Source: Actinomycetes bacterium (GTDB lineage: Bacteria; Actinomycetota; Coriobacteriia; Coriobacteriales; Eggerthellaceae). Taken from it: a stretch of DNA of 64,000 nucleotides. A program made the position numbers and the translations under genes. The first letter of the stretch is position 1, and every line of letters starts with the position of its first letter. The notes beneath the pieces were generated by a model that saw only the letters and a list, made by a program, of their open reading frames with translations, did no database searches and was not told the origin of the DNA. Of this stretch, positions 9,239 to 17,112 are shown piece by piece. Where the stretch lies: assembly GCA_023394615.1 (NCBI GenBank), contig JAEXAI010000020.1, positions 19,458-83,457 on the forward strand, read 5' to 3'.

Positions 9239-9592
9239 TTATCCGAAAAAAGCGTACACGAATATGCCGACTAGAATCAAAGCGAGCGCAACCAGTTTCT
9301 TCCTGTCGACTTTTTCCTTGAAGAACCACACGCCGAATGCGGTCACATACACATAGCTGGTTGCTTCGAGCACAGGTCCCCAGCTAAGCGGAATCCCTCG
9401 ATAGGCAAGCACGGTCATAAGCGTGCATCCCACGAACAGGGTGTATGCGAAGATTACAAGGGGGTTTAGATACTCTTTAATGGGGGAATCATAGGTGCGC
9501 ATAGCGGCTTTTTTCAGCATAACTTGGCTGATGGCGCTTATGAAAACGCTTACCAGCAAAATGCCCGAATAGGCCAGTTCGGTTTCAGTCAT
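9239..9592 (-). CDS. Four-helix SMR/EamA-type membrane protein (ArnE/ArnF-like)
   Basis: A 117-residue, almost wholly hydrophobic protein with four predicted membrane helices (about 5-25, 43-63, 70-90, 96-116). MLKKAAM after helix 1 and VLEATSYVYVTAFGVWFFKEKVDRKKLVALALILVGI resemble half-length drug/metabolite transporters. It overlaps the upstream gene, another four-helix protein, by four bases. The pairing matches ArnE/ArnF, which together flip undecaprenyl-phosphate-aminoarabinose, and the adjoining GtrB/ArnC-type transferase supports a lipid-sugar flippase role. Substrate is inferred, not seen. Confidence 0.72.
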   Translation of the reverse strand: MTETELAYSGILLVSVFISAISQVMLKKAAMRTYDSPIKEYLNPLVIFAYTLFVGCTLMTVLAYRGIPLSWGPVLEATSYVYVTAFGVWFFKEKVDRKKLVALALILVGIFVYAFFG

Positions 9593-10053
9593 TTCGCAGC
9601 ACCTTGCTCGTCATCTAAGCTTGTGTTGTATTGCGTGCTGCTCGCGTCCGTGGTGTTGTGACTGGCGCCCCCGTTGCCTTGATTGCTATCCGCATCGGCA
9701 TTGTCGGCTTTCGCATACAGCACAATGCCACATATGATGATGGCCGCACCCAAAAGCTTTCCCCAGGTGATTGACTCGCCGAACAGTATGGCTCCCCAGA
9801 AAATGCCCCAGATGATTGTGATGGCGCGGTTGGCGTAAGCGCTCGAGAGCGGCATGCGCTTTATAACCTGTTGCCAACCGAGGGCGTATACTCCTAAAAA
9901 TACCAGCACCAGTCCGTAGAACACGATGAACCACAGGCTCATGAAATCCTGTCCGCTTGCCAGCTTCGAGAACACGTCTGACAGCGAGTACAGGCCCAGC
10001 AGGGCATGCAGACCCAAAAGCGTGGCGGCTTTGGAGTTCTTTACGATTCCCAT
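9589..10053 (-). CDS. Four-helix EamA/SMR-type membrane protein, partner of the next gene
   Basis: A 154-residue protein with four predicted helices in the first 120 residues (LWFIVFYGLVLVFLGVYALGW, TIIWGIFWGAILFGESITWGKLLGAAIIICGIVLYA) and a hydrophilic Asp/Asn/Ser-rich tail of about 35 residues. The ANRAITIIWGIFWGAILFGE pattern is typical of the second half of EamA proteins. With the overlapping downstream gene it likely forms a heterodimeric transporter. It begins five bases after the glycosyltransferase stop. Confidence 0.7.
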   Translation of the reverse strand: MGIVKNSKAATLLGLHALLGLYSLSDVFSKLASGQDFMSLWFIVFYGLVLVFLGVYALGWQQVIKRMPLSSAYANRAITIIWGIFWGAILFGESITWGKLLGAAIIICGIVLYAKADNADADSNQGNGGASHNTTDASSTQYNTSLDDEQGAAK

Positions 10054-10058
10054 AGGCG

Positions 10059-11051
10059 CTAGTGAACCTGCGGCGGGGTGCTAGCTTTGGTGGACGTGCC
10101 GGAATCGCGGTGATCGATTACACCGCGCACCACGTATTGCGGAATATGGTTCAAACTGATGTAAATGCGTCCCACATATTCGCCCATCAAGCCCAGCATC
10201 AGCATAATCAGGCCTCCGATGAATAGCAGGCCGGCCATAAGCGAACTCCATCCGGCTTCCACATCGGGAACCACGAAGTGCTCAACGATAATGCCGATGC
10301 CGGAAACGAAACCCACAAACGCGACAATGAAACCAATCACCGTGAATATGCGCAATGGCAGCACGGAAAAAGCCGTGAATCCGTTCGCCCATAGACTGAT
10401 GAGTTTGTGCATGTTATAACCCGACGAACCTACTTCGCGTGCTCGGTGCTGCACGGGCACATTGCAATAGGTTTGCACGGACTGGAACAGCAGACCGCCG
10501 ATGAACGGGTAGGGGTTCGTGTATTTTAAGGCCGTGTCCACCACAAAGCGCTTGCAGGCGAAATAGCTTGTAATCTGCAGATCCTTCGGGATGCCCATGA
10601 ATTTATGATTGCACCAGGTGTTGAACTTGCTGCCTAAGTTGCGCCAAGCGCGGTGTTGCTTGTGATGGCCGTAGCTGGCGTAAGCGATGTCGAAACCCTG
10701 CTCCACTTTATCAACCAGCTTGAACAGCTCATCGGCAGGAGTCTGCCCGTCGTCATCCAAGCACAGCACGATATCGCCATGTACCTGGCGAAGACCGGCC
10801 ATGATGGCCGCGTGCTGACCGAAATTGCGGGCCAGATTCACTATCACTGCTTTGCCGTATTCTGCAGCGACTAGGCGCAGCTTTGCAATCGTTGCCCCGT
10901 TGTCGGGCGATCCGTCGTTTACCAGTATCACTTCATAGTCGTACTCTTGTGACCGGGGTGCTATCGTTTGGTCAATTTCGCGTACCACATCCTCGATGGT
11001 TTCCGCAGAGTCGTAACAGGGGATAACGCAGGATAACAGTGTTTTCGACAT
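10059..11051 (-). CDS. Family 2 glycosyltransferase with two C-terminal membrane helices (GtrB/ArnC/DPM1 type)
   Basis: This enzyme class loads a sugar onto polyprenyl phosphate at the inner face of the membrane. The GT-A domain begins LLSCVIPCYDSAETIEDVV, with the nucleotide-binding VILVNDGSPDN and the metal-binding LCLDDDGQTPADE motif. Two strong membrane helices (FTVIGFIVAFVGFVSGIGIIV and LMAGLLFIGGLIMLMLGLMG) precede EYVGRIYISLNHIPQYVVR, exactly the layout of GtrB/ArnC proteins. The sugar is unknown; the aminotransferase gene just upstream suggests a 4-amino-sugar. A GGAGG lies about 12 bases before the ATG. Confidence 0.88.
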   Translation of the reverse strand: MSKTLLSCVIPCYDSAETIEDVVREIDQTIAPRSQEYDYEVILVNDGSPDNGATIAKLRLVAAEYGKAVIVNLARNFGQHAAIMAGLRQVHGDIVLCLDDDGQTPADELFKLVDKVEQGFDIAYASYGHHKQHRAWRNLGSKFNTWCNHKFMGIPKDLQITSYFACKRFVVDTALKYTNPYPFIGGLLFQSVQTYCNVPVQHRAREVGSSGYNMHKLISLWANGFTAFSVLPLRIFTVIGFIVAFVGFVSGIGIIVEHFVVPDVEAGWSSLMAGLLFIGGLIMLMLGLMGEYVGRIYISLNHIPQYVVRGVIDHRDSGTSTKASTPPQVH

Positions 11052-11070
11052 GTTTGCCCGATGCCTCCGC

Positions 11071-12237
11071 TTAATTCGTTTCGTTTTCGAAGAACGCGCT
11101 CACGGTTGCGCACACGCGGTCCAAGTCGGCTCTGTCAAGCCCGAAGTACATCGGAAGGCGTACCAAGCGGTCGCTCTCTGAAGTCGTGAATTCATCCTGC
11201 CCGTCGAAGCGGCCGAATTGCCTGCCTGCCGGCGCACTGTGCAAGGGGATGTAGTGGAAAACGGCCTGTACGCCATGGGCGCGCAGATACGCTATCAAAG
11301 CCGTGCGCTCGCCTAGGTCTTTGGCCTTCAGGTAGAACATATGTGCATTGTGCACGCAATCATCAGGCACAACAGGTAATTCGATGCGACCCGCATGTGC
11401 CAAGGGTGACAAGGCTTCAAAGTAGGCATTCCAGCTTGCAAGGCGGTCATTATTGATGCGGTCGGCAACCTCAAGCTGTGCCCACAGATAAGCTGCATTC
11501 AAATCACTTGGCAGGTAGCTGCTGCCATAGCCCATCCATGTGTACTTGTCGATTTGCCCACGGAAGAATTTTGCGCGGTTTGTACCCTTTTCCCGCAAAA
11601 TCTCGGCAGGCTCGTTGTACTGTTCGTCGCGGATAAGCAGCGCACCGCCTTCGCCCATGGAATAATTCTTCGTCTCGTGAAAGGAAAAGCATCCGAAGTG
11701 CGCGATGGTGCCGAGCGCGCGTCCTTTGTAGCTGCTCATGACTCCTTGAGCAGCATCCTCGACAACTTTCAGTCCATATTTTTCAGCGATGGCCATGATG
11801 GTGTCCATCTCGCAAGCCACACCGGCATAATGAACCACGCATATCGCCCGTGTGCGCTCGGTGATGGCTGCCTCGATTTTCCTCTCGTCGATATTCATGG
11901 TGTCAGGGCGCACATCCACGAATACCAGTTTTGCGCCTACGAGCACAAAGGCATTGGCGGTAGATGAGAAGGTATAACTGGGCAATATCACTTCATCGCC
12001 CGGTTGCAAATCGCATAGGTAGGCGGCCATCTCTAGAGCCGATGTGCCGCTGGTTGTGAGTAACACCTTCTGCGATTCAAAACGCTCTTGCATCCATGTG
12101 TCGCATTTCTTCGTGAATTCGCCATCGCCGCATATTTTTTTGTTGTCGACAGCATGTCGCATGTAGTCGAAGGAGGTATCCACGCATGGTGGAACGTTGA
12201 AACTGATGTAAGGAGTTTTTGCAGTGGTTGTCTGCAT
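11071..12237 (-). CDS. DegT/DnrJ/EryC1 sugar aminotransferase (RffA/WecE-like)
   Basis: A PLP-dependent aminotransferase of nucleotide sugars, 388 residues. TSGTSALEMAAYLCDLQPGDEVILPSYTFSST is the family N-terminal signature, the PLP-pyridine aspartate is D161 in VEDAAQGV, and the Schiff-base lysine is K190 in FHETKNYSMGEGGAL. The ETKNYSMGEGGA context and overall length are closest to RffA/WecE, which makes dTDP-4-amino-4,6-dideoxygalactose; that specificity is inference. It starts six bases after the rsfS stop and is followed by the glycosyltransferase, so it likely supplies that enzyme's donor sugar. Confidence 0.87.
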   Translation of the reverse strand: MQTTTAKTPYISFNVPPCVDTSFDYMRHAVDNKKICGDGEFTKKCDTWMQERFESQKVLLTTSGTSALEMAAYLCDLQPGDEVILPSYTFSSTANAFVLVGAKLVFVDVRPDTMNIDERKIEAAITERTRAICVVHYAGVACEMDTIMAIAEKYGLKVVEDAAQGVMSSYKGRALGTIAHFGCFSFHETKNYSMGEGGALLIRDEQYNEPAEILREKGTNRAKFFRGQIDKYTWMGYGSSYLPSDLNAAYLWAQLEVADRINNDRLASWNAYFEALSPLAHAGRIELPVVPDDCVHNAHMFYLKAKDLGERTALIAYLRAHGVQAVFHYIPLHSAPAGRQFGRFDGQDEFTTSESDRLVRLPMYFGLDRADLDRVCATVSAFFENETN

Positions 12238-12243
12238 AGTCTC

Positions 12244-12705
12244 TTATTTCCCCGATTCGGTTTTTTCCGCTGGTTCTCTGGACAGTAGTTTGGCGATGCG
12301 GTCAGAATACTGCGCATCGGTGATGCCTGCTTCTTTCAGGTCGATGATGGGAGCATCGTTCCACAGGGTTTCCAAGCGGTAGTAGTCGCGTGCTTCGGGT
12401 TGGAATACGTGGACTAGGAAGGAGCCGTAATCAAGCAGCGCCCATGTGCCGCTTTCCAGCCCTTCGCGGTGTAGGGGCTTTATGTCGGCCTGCTCGCGCT
12501 CGGCCTTCTCAACCTCATCGATAATGGCTTCCACCTGACGGTTGTTGGCTGCAGTCGCGATGACGAAATAGTCGGCTACGGAAACAAGCACCCCGACTTC
12601 CTGCACCATGATGTCGGTGGCCTTTTTCGCATCGGCCGCCGCAGCGGCTATAAGCGCGCATTCTCGTGGGGACTTTTCCGGTGTTTGCTTCTCGTCGCTG
12701 CTCAA
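12244..12705 (-). CDS. rsfS: Ribosomal silencing factor RsfS
   Basis: RsfS binds L14 and blocks subunit joining during starvation. The domain spans roughly the first 120 residues: ATDIMVQEVGVLVSVADYFVIATAANNRQVEAI and LDYGSFLVHVFQPEARDYYRLETLWNDAP are diagnostic. I place the start at a TTG (12703-12705), because AAAGGAG sits six bases upstream and the longer frame to 12822 lacks a ribosome-binding site and family similarity. In many genomes rsfS follows nadD-yqeK; here it instead leads the minus-strand sugar operon, six bases before the aminotransferase. Confidence 0.93.
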   Translation of the reverse strand: MSSDEKQTPEKSPRECALIAAAAADAKKATDIMVQEVGVLVSVADYFVIATAANNRQVEAIIDEVEKAEREQADIKPLHREGLESGTWALLDYGSFLVHVFQPEARDYYRLETLWNDAPIIDLKEAGITDAQYSDRIAKLLSREPAEKTESGK

Positions 12706-12930
12706 ATCCTGCTCCTTTGCAGATGTTACCAAACTCGTTGCGCACGTTATGCGTGCACCGCTCAGCTGTTTTGCTTGGGTGCGCATATGCTTTGGGTATG
12801 GTGGCCTATTCCGTGTAATCATACGCCAAAATGGTCCATTTCGCGTCTAAACCCATGTAGCGCCCACAAGGCGGGATGAATCAGCCGCACGCGGCGGCAA
12901 GGGCGGACGTCATGGCGTTTGAGGTGAGGT

Positions 12931-14250
12931 CTATTCGCGCACAAATATGCTCACGATTTCACAGTGATAGGTTTGCGGGAACAGGTCCACCGGCGTTGCT
13001 TGTTTCAGGCGGTATCCGGCATCGTCGAGCAAAGCGGCGTCGCGTGCCCAGGTGGAAGCATCGCAGCTGATGTAAGCCATGCGGGTGGGGGCAGCTGCGG
13101 CAATGCTGTCGATAACGCCCGGTGCCAGCCCTGCGCGCGGCGGATCCACCAAAAGCGCGTCCAAATGCCCCATTTCTGGGAGTTCGCGGGCGCTGTCACC
13201 TCCGATGACTTCCACCCAGACGTCGTTTTCCTCGGCATTTCGACGAAGGTCGCGCACGCTCGATCCTGCGCTTTCCACGCCCAGTACTTGGCCTGCTAAC
13301 TGCGCGAGTGGGATGGTGAAGGTGCCCACGCCGCAGTAGAGGTCAGCCACGCTGTCGGTTTCCGTTATTTCAAGACCGGCCAGCGCCAAGTGAACCAGCT
13401 GCTCTGCCTGCGCGGTGTTCACCTGAAAGAAGCTCGGCGCGCTCACCTTGTATTCGAAGCCGCCCAGCTCCTCTTCCCAAAATCCCTTGCCACAGAGCAC
13501 TTCCACGCCCTTGATCTTGCGAATCTTGCCCGGGTCGGCCATCACGCGCACGATACTAGTGGTATGCAGGGCGCTGCCGAGCGTTTTGGCCACGGCTGAG
13601 CGTGGGAATGACCCGGGGCGCGTCCACAAGGCTACTTCGGTGCTGTTCGCGCGAACGCTTGCGCGCACGCCTATGCGGTATATGCCCAGATTGCCCGTCG
13701 ATCCTTGCATGTAGCGCAGCGCTCCGCGCAATGCTTTGGGCGCCTTTTGTATGGGCTTAGCGCACAAGGGGCACGTAGCTGGCGATTCCAATTCGTGAGA
13801 ACCCTCGCGAAAAAGCCCCACCTGCAGCGTGCCGTCGTCACCTATCGCCGTGCCCATCTCCAATTTGTTGCGATACCCCATCTGCTTTTTCGAGGGCACG
13901 CATTCGGCGATTAGCTCTTCGGCGGCTGCTGCATCGAATCGCCCGATGCGCACCAGAGCTGAAACTGCGTTTGCCCGCTTGGCGGCTAGCTGCGCCTCAT
14001 AGGCTATATGTTGCCAAGGGCATCCGCCGCACGTACCGGCCACCGGACATACCGGCGCAACGCGTGCGGGACCTGCCTCTATCACTTCCAGTACATGACC
14101 GCACGAGAATGATTTTTTCTCTGTGTCGATTTCGGTACGCACGGTGTCGCCAGGGGCGGCACCAGCCACGAAGACCGTTTTTCCGTTCTCATCATGAGCG
14201 ACAGCCGCGCTGCCGTAGGCCAAAGAGTCTATGTGGAGGATTTGTTCCAT
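12931..14250 (-). CDS. rlmD: 23S rRNA (uracil-5-)-methyltransferase, RlmD/RumA type (TrmA family)
   Basis: SAM-dependent m5U methyltransferase of 439 residues. A TRAM-like N-terminal region (residues 1-55) is followed by an iron-sulfur cysteine cluster (CPVAGTCGGCPWQH, with another cysteine near CPLC). The Rossmann methyltransferase domain has DSVADLYCGVGTFTIPLA, VDPPRAGL, and the catalytic loop YISCDASTWARD, where the cysteine attacks C6 of uracil. RlmD versus the paralogous RlmCD cannot be separated by eye. It lies 225 bases upstream of rsfS and may share its transcript. Confidence 0.9.
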   Translation of the reverse strand: MEQILHIDSLAYGSAAVAHDENGKTVFVAGAAPGDTVRTEIDTEKKSFSCGHVLEVIEAGPARVAPVCPVAGTCGGCPWQHIAYEAQLAAKRANAVSALVRIGRFDAAAAEELIAECVPSKKQMGYRNKLEMGTAIGDDGTLQVGLFREGSHELESPATCPLCAKPIQKAPKALRGALRYMQGSTGNLGIYRIGVRASVRANSTEVALWTRPGSFPRSAVAKTLGSALHTTSIVRVMADPGKIRKIKGVEVLCGKGFWEEELGGFEYKVSAPSFFQVNTAQAEQLVHLALAGLEITETDSVADLYCGVGTFTIPLAQLAGQVLGVESAGSSVRDLRRNAEENDVWVEVIGGDSARELPEMGHLDALLVDPPRAGLAPGVIDSIAAAAPTRMAYISCDASTWARDAALLDDAGYRLKQATPVDLFPQTYHCEIVSIFVRE

Positions 14251-14284
14251 TGAATCAGGTTCCTTTGCGGATTATCAGGGGTAT

Positions 14285-14314
14285 TTTCGCGTTGGGAACA
14301 TAATAGCGTATAAT
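14285..14314 (+). promoter_or_regulatory. Promoter of tRNA-Arg(CCG)
   Basis: A consensus TATAAT lies at 14309-14314, about 14 bases before the tRNA. The -35 is weak (TTTCGC, 14285-14290; 18-base spacer). Confidence 0.5.
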
Positions 14315-14328
14315 TCACAACGGTTTGT

Positions 14329-14404
14329 GCCCTCGTAGCTCAGGGGATAGAGCGTCTGCCTCCGGAGCAGAAAGCCGCAGGTTCGAATCCTGTCGAGGGC
14401 ACCA
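14329..14404 (+). tRNA. tRNA-Arg(CCG)
   Basis: A complete cloverleaf of 76 nt with an encoded CCA end. The acceptor stem GCCCTCG pairs with CGAGGGC, the D-arm is GCTCAGGGGATAGAGC, and the anticodon loop CTCCGGA gives CCG, reading the CGG arginine codon. The T-arm is GCAGGTTCGAATCCTGT. Confidence 0.97.
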
Positions 14405-14448
14405 CGGACCGCTCATTGCCGAAGCTGCGACGGTATTCGAACCTGCGG
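14375..14448. repeat. Inverted partial copy of the tRNA-Arg T-arm
   Basis: Bases 14375-14388 in the tRNA (CCGCAGGTTCGAAT) and 14435-14448 downstream (ATTCGAACCTGCGG) are perfect inverse complements of 14 bases, 46 bases apart; two more pairs follow beyond a one-base bulge. The copy could pair with the tRNA precursor as a read-through hairpin, or be a scar of past recombination at the tRNA. Confidence 0.7.
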
Positions 14449-14525
14449 CAGAGGCGGCAGCGGGCGTTTAGCACAGACCCGTTGAATTGCGGGAACGGAA
14501 GATGAACTGGGAAAAGGAGCACTCC

Positions 14526-15059
14526 ATGGCGCTATACACACCGGCTTACAAGCCGAACGGAAACGAAGTCGCGGTTATCGAGACCTCGAAGGGCACTATA
14601 CGCGTAAAGCTGGCGGGCGAAGATGCCCCTATCCATGTGGGAAATTTCGTTGAACTAGCACAAAAAGGATTTTATGACGATTTGAAATTCCATCGTTACG
14701 TAGCTGATTTCGTCATTCAAGGTGGCGATCCCAAAACGCGCGATCTTGATACCGCACAGGTATGCCAGGCGGCCAGCAACCCCTTCGGCGGTTTGGGCTC
14801 CGGCGGTCCTGGCTATAGCATCAAGGAAGAGTATTCCACGAACCCCAACAACAAGCATATAGATGGCACGTTGGCGATGGCTCGCTCACAAGATCCCAAT
14901 TCAGGTGGATCGCAATTCTACCTGTGCTTGGGCGCACAGCCTTTCCTCGATTCTGGATACACGGTTTTCGGCCAGACGGTCGACGGCTTGGATGTTGTCT
15001 ACGAGCTTCGTGTGGGCGATGTCATAAAAACCATCACGATTGAGGGTGCGAATGCGTAG
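14526..15059 (+). CDS. Peptidyl-prolyl cis-trans isomerase, cyclophilin type
   Basis: A 177-residue single-domain cyclophilin, without a signal peptide and so probably cytoplasmic. Core motifs are FHRYVADFVIQGGDP (catalytic Arg within FHR), GTLAMARSQDPNSGGSQFYLCLG and YTVFGQTVDGLDVV. The ATG at 14526 was chosen because AAAGGAG precedes it by seven bases; an in-frame upstream start at 14487 lacks such a site. The gene is the first after tRNA-Arg and is 42 bases before the TPR gene. Confidence 0.92.
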   Translation: MALYTPAYKPNGNEVAVIETSKGTIRVKLAGEDAPIHVGNFVELAQKGFYDDLKFHRYVADFVIQGGDPKTRDLDTAQVCQAASNPFGGLGSGGPGYSIKEEYSTNPNNKHIDGTLAMARSQDPNSGGSQFYLCLGAQPFLDSGYTVFGQTVDGLDVVYELRVGDVIKTITIEGANA

Positions 15060-15101
15060 AGGCGCAGAGCACGTTTCGATAGAAGAGAACAGAAGGAATC
15101 G

Positions 15102-16478
15102 ATGAACAACGTCTTATTCCAGCAAGCCCAAGCGTCTTATCAACGCAAGGACTACGCCTCGGCGCTGCAGGCGTTCACGCAATGCCTTCAGGGAGGCGGC
15201 TCGGTGCTTTCACCGGGCGAGATGGGACTTTTGTACCATCAAATCGGCAACTGCCTGATGAAACTGCATGACTACGATGAGGCTATCCACGCCTACACGC
15301 AGGCAACGTCCGATGCCGCCTACGACAACGTCGGTGCACTTAACTGCAACTTGGGCAACTCGTATGCCGCTCTGCATGATTATGAAGATGCGGTAAAGCA
15401 CTTCGAGATAGCCGTTTCGGACGCGAAATACGATGCGCCCTACAAGGCGTATTCGGGCATGGGCAAGGCCTACATGAAGCTGGGCAAGACGGCTGAAGCG
15501 GGATCGGCATTTCGTTCGGCAGCTTTGGACGAAATGAATCCGAACCCTTCAAAATCGCTATTGAACTTGGGCATCTGCTTCATGGCGCTCAACCGCGCCG
15601 CCGACGCGGTGGCGTCATACGAAAGCGCTCTGCAGTTCAACATGGATTCAGATACCAAAAACAAGCTCTACGCCAATCTGGGCCAAGCATATACGGCTAC
15701 CGGTCAGATGCAGCAAGCGGTAAGCGCTTTTGAAATGGCGTTGGCCGATAAAACGTACTTTTTAAATGATGCCGCCAGCGTGGATTACCAGCGTGCGGTG
15801 GGCATGGTGGCCCAAGGCACCGCCGTCATGGCGCCGGTGGATTCGCCGTCTTTGCCTTCGCAGAGCGGCATGATTCCGGTCAACGACATGTCAGGCTTGG
15901 ATGTACCTGCAGATGGTACGCCGGTTTATCATGAAACTGATACGGCGGCAGCGGCGGACAACCCCTATTACTATGCTGATAGCTATGGTGTGCAGGATGA
16001 TTACGCATCCAGCGACGACCGCTTTTTTAACGCCTCTGACGAGGAGTTGGAGCAGTGGAGCAAGGGCGTCGCCAAGCAGGATCGCAAGCGCCGCAACGTG
16101 GGCTTGAAAGTGCTCGTGGTGCTGGTGGTAGTAGTGCTTCTAGCACTGGCAGTAGGTGTTTTCGGCTACACGCAGGGCTACGGCTATCCTACGCAGCAAA
16201 CGGTTGTGCAGCAGCTGTTTGCTGACAAAGATGCAGCGAAGACCAGCGTTTTCGCCAGTGATTTGGATTCTGCCTCGATATCCACCATGCTCGATCCGGT
16301 CGTAGAGGACTCCAGTGTGCAGGTTGATGGCACTGACCGTTCCATGAATACATCGACTGTTTATGTGACGGCAGATACATCCGGTGGCGGACAAGTGCAC
16401 TATAAAGTGAAAATGACCCGTTCGGGTCTGGGTTGGAAGGTCTCGAACATCGAGCTTTACTTCCCCAGCCAGGGTTAA
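15102..16478 (+). CDS. TPR-repeat membrane protein of unknown function
   Basis: I do not recognise a named family for the whole 458-residue protein. Residues 1 to about 230 are tandem tetratricopeptide repeats (for example LNCNLGNSYAALHDYEDAVKHFEIAV and LYANLGQAYTATGQMQQAVSAFEMAL). An acidic, Tyr/Asp-rich linker (about 240-320) and a basic KQDRKRRN stop-transfer stretch lead to one strong membrane helix at about 334-356. The remaining 100 residues, presumably outside, resemble a small lumenal-type domain ending in WKVSNIELYF. The layout suggests a cytoplasmic TPR scaffold reporting to an external sensor domain. Confidence 0.8.
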   Translation: MNNVLFQQAQASYQRKDYASALQAFTQCLQGGGSVLSPGEMGLLYHQIGNCLMKLHDYDEAIHAYTQATSDAAYDNVGALNCNLGNSYAALHDYEDAVKHFEIAVSDAKYDAPYKAYSGMGKAYMKLGKTAEAGSAFRSAALDEMNPNPSKSLLNLGICFMALNRAADAVASYESALQFNMDSDTKNKLYANLGQAYTATGQMQQAVSAFEMALADKTYFLNDAASVDYQRAVGMVAQGTAVMAPVDSPSLPSQSGMIPVNDMSGLDVPADGTPVYHETDTAAAADNPYYYADSYGVQDDYASSDDRFFNASDEELEQWSKGVAKQDRKRRNVGLKVLVVLVVVVLLALAVGVFGYTQGYGYPTQQTVVQQLFADKDAAKTSVFASDLDSASISTMLDPVVEDSSVQVDGTDRSMNTSTVYVTADTSGGGQVHYKVKMTRSGLGWKVSNIELYFPSQG

Positions 16479-16526
16479 ACAGATAACAGCAAGCAGTGAG
16501 ATTTCGAAAGAGAAGGAAAACAGAAC

Positions 16527-16931
16527 ATGGCAGAACAAAAGACTTACATCATGATTAAGCCCGACGGTGTGGCCAACGGCCATATTGGCGAAATCGTTAA
16601 TCGTTTCGAGCGCGCGGGTTTGAAGATCGAGCGCATGGAGCTTGGCATGGTAAGCGATGCTCAGGCTGCGGCCAACTACAAAGAGCACGAGGGCAAACCG
16701 TTTTATGCAGGTCTGATTAGCTACATCACCAGCGGTCCTGTCGTGAAAATGATTATTTCCGGCGATGGCGCGGTTGCGAAATGCCGTTCGCTGATGGGCG
16801 CGACGAATCCTGCTGAGGCAGCTCCTGGCACCATCCGTGGCGATTTCGGCCTGATTATGGATGCCAACGTTATTCACGGCTCCGATTCTGTGGAATCCGC
16901 CGAGCGAGAGATGGGCATTTTCTTTAACTAA
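16527..16931 (+). CDS. ndk: Nucleoside diphosphate kinase
   Basis: A 134-residue NDP kinase that equilibrates nucleoside triphosphates via a phosphohistidine. It starts AEQKTYIMIKPDGVANGHIGEI, and the catalytic histidine is in NVIHGSDSVESAEREMGIFF. GAAAGAGAAGGAAA precedes the ATG as ribosome-binding site. It is probably in the same transcript as the TPR gene 48 bases upstream. Confidence 0.97.
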   Translation: MAEQKTYIMIKPDGVANGHIGEIVNRFERAGLKIERMELGMVSDAQAAANYKEHEGKPFYAGLISYITSGPVVKMIISGDGAVAKCRSLMGATNPAEAAPGTIRGDFGLIMDANVIHGSDSVESAEREMGIFFN

Positions 16932-16985
16932 AGCGTTTTATGCGCTCGCTTTTCGAGTGGGCGTTGTTTGGTATGAGTCGTATGT

Positions 16986-17020
16986 GAAGAGCTGTTTTAC
17001 CTGAAAGGGAACGGCTCTTC
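16986..17020 (+). terminator. Imperfect hairpin between ndk and mreB
   Basis: GAAGAGC (16986-16992) and GCTCTTC (17014-17020) pair perfectly, and the stem extends by GTT/AAC past one mismatch. There is no U-run after it, so it may be a structural element or a rho-dependent stop rather than an intrinsic terminator. Confidence 0.35.
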
Positions 17021-17043
17021 GCTCATATAGGGGGCCTGTGGAT

Positions 17044-17074
17044 TTTACGCAGGTAGAATCCCCTGTGATAGAAT
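17044..17074 (+). promoter_or_regulatory. Candidate promoter for the mreB operon
   Basis: TAGAAT (17069-17074) preceded by TGA forms an extended -10 box, with a weak TTTACG -35 (17044-17049) and a long 19-base spacer. Start would be near 17081, 32 bases before mreB. Confidence 0.4.
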
Positions 17075-17112
17075 AAGTGTTTGCATATTTCGAGATTTAG
17101 GGGTTTGCCTTT

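Noticed and set aside
12706..12822. 39-codon N-terminal extension of rsfS to an ATG at 12822
   Set aside because: No family similarity, no ribosome-binding site; the TTG at 12705 has AAAGGAG at ideal spacing.
14340..14522. Minus-strand frame of 60 codons over tRNA-Arg, reading STGFEPAAFCSGGRRS
   Set aside because: This is the well-known false peptide produced by translating a tRNA gene antisense; the tRNA explains the sequence.
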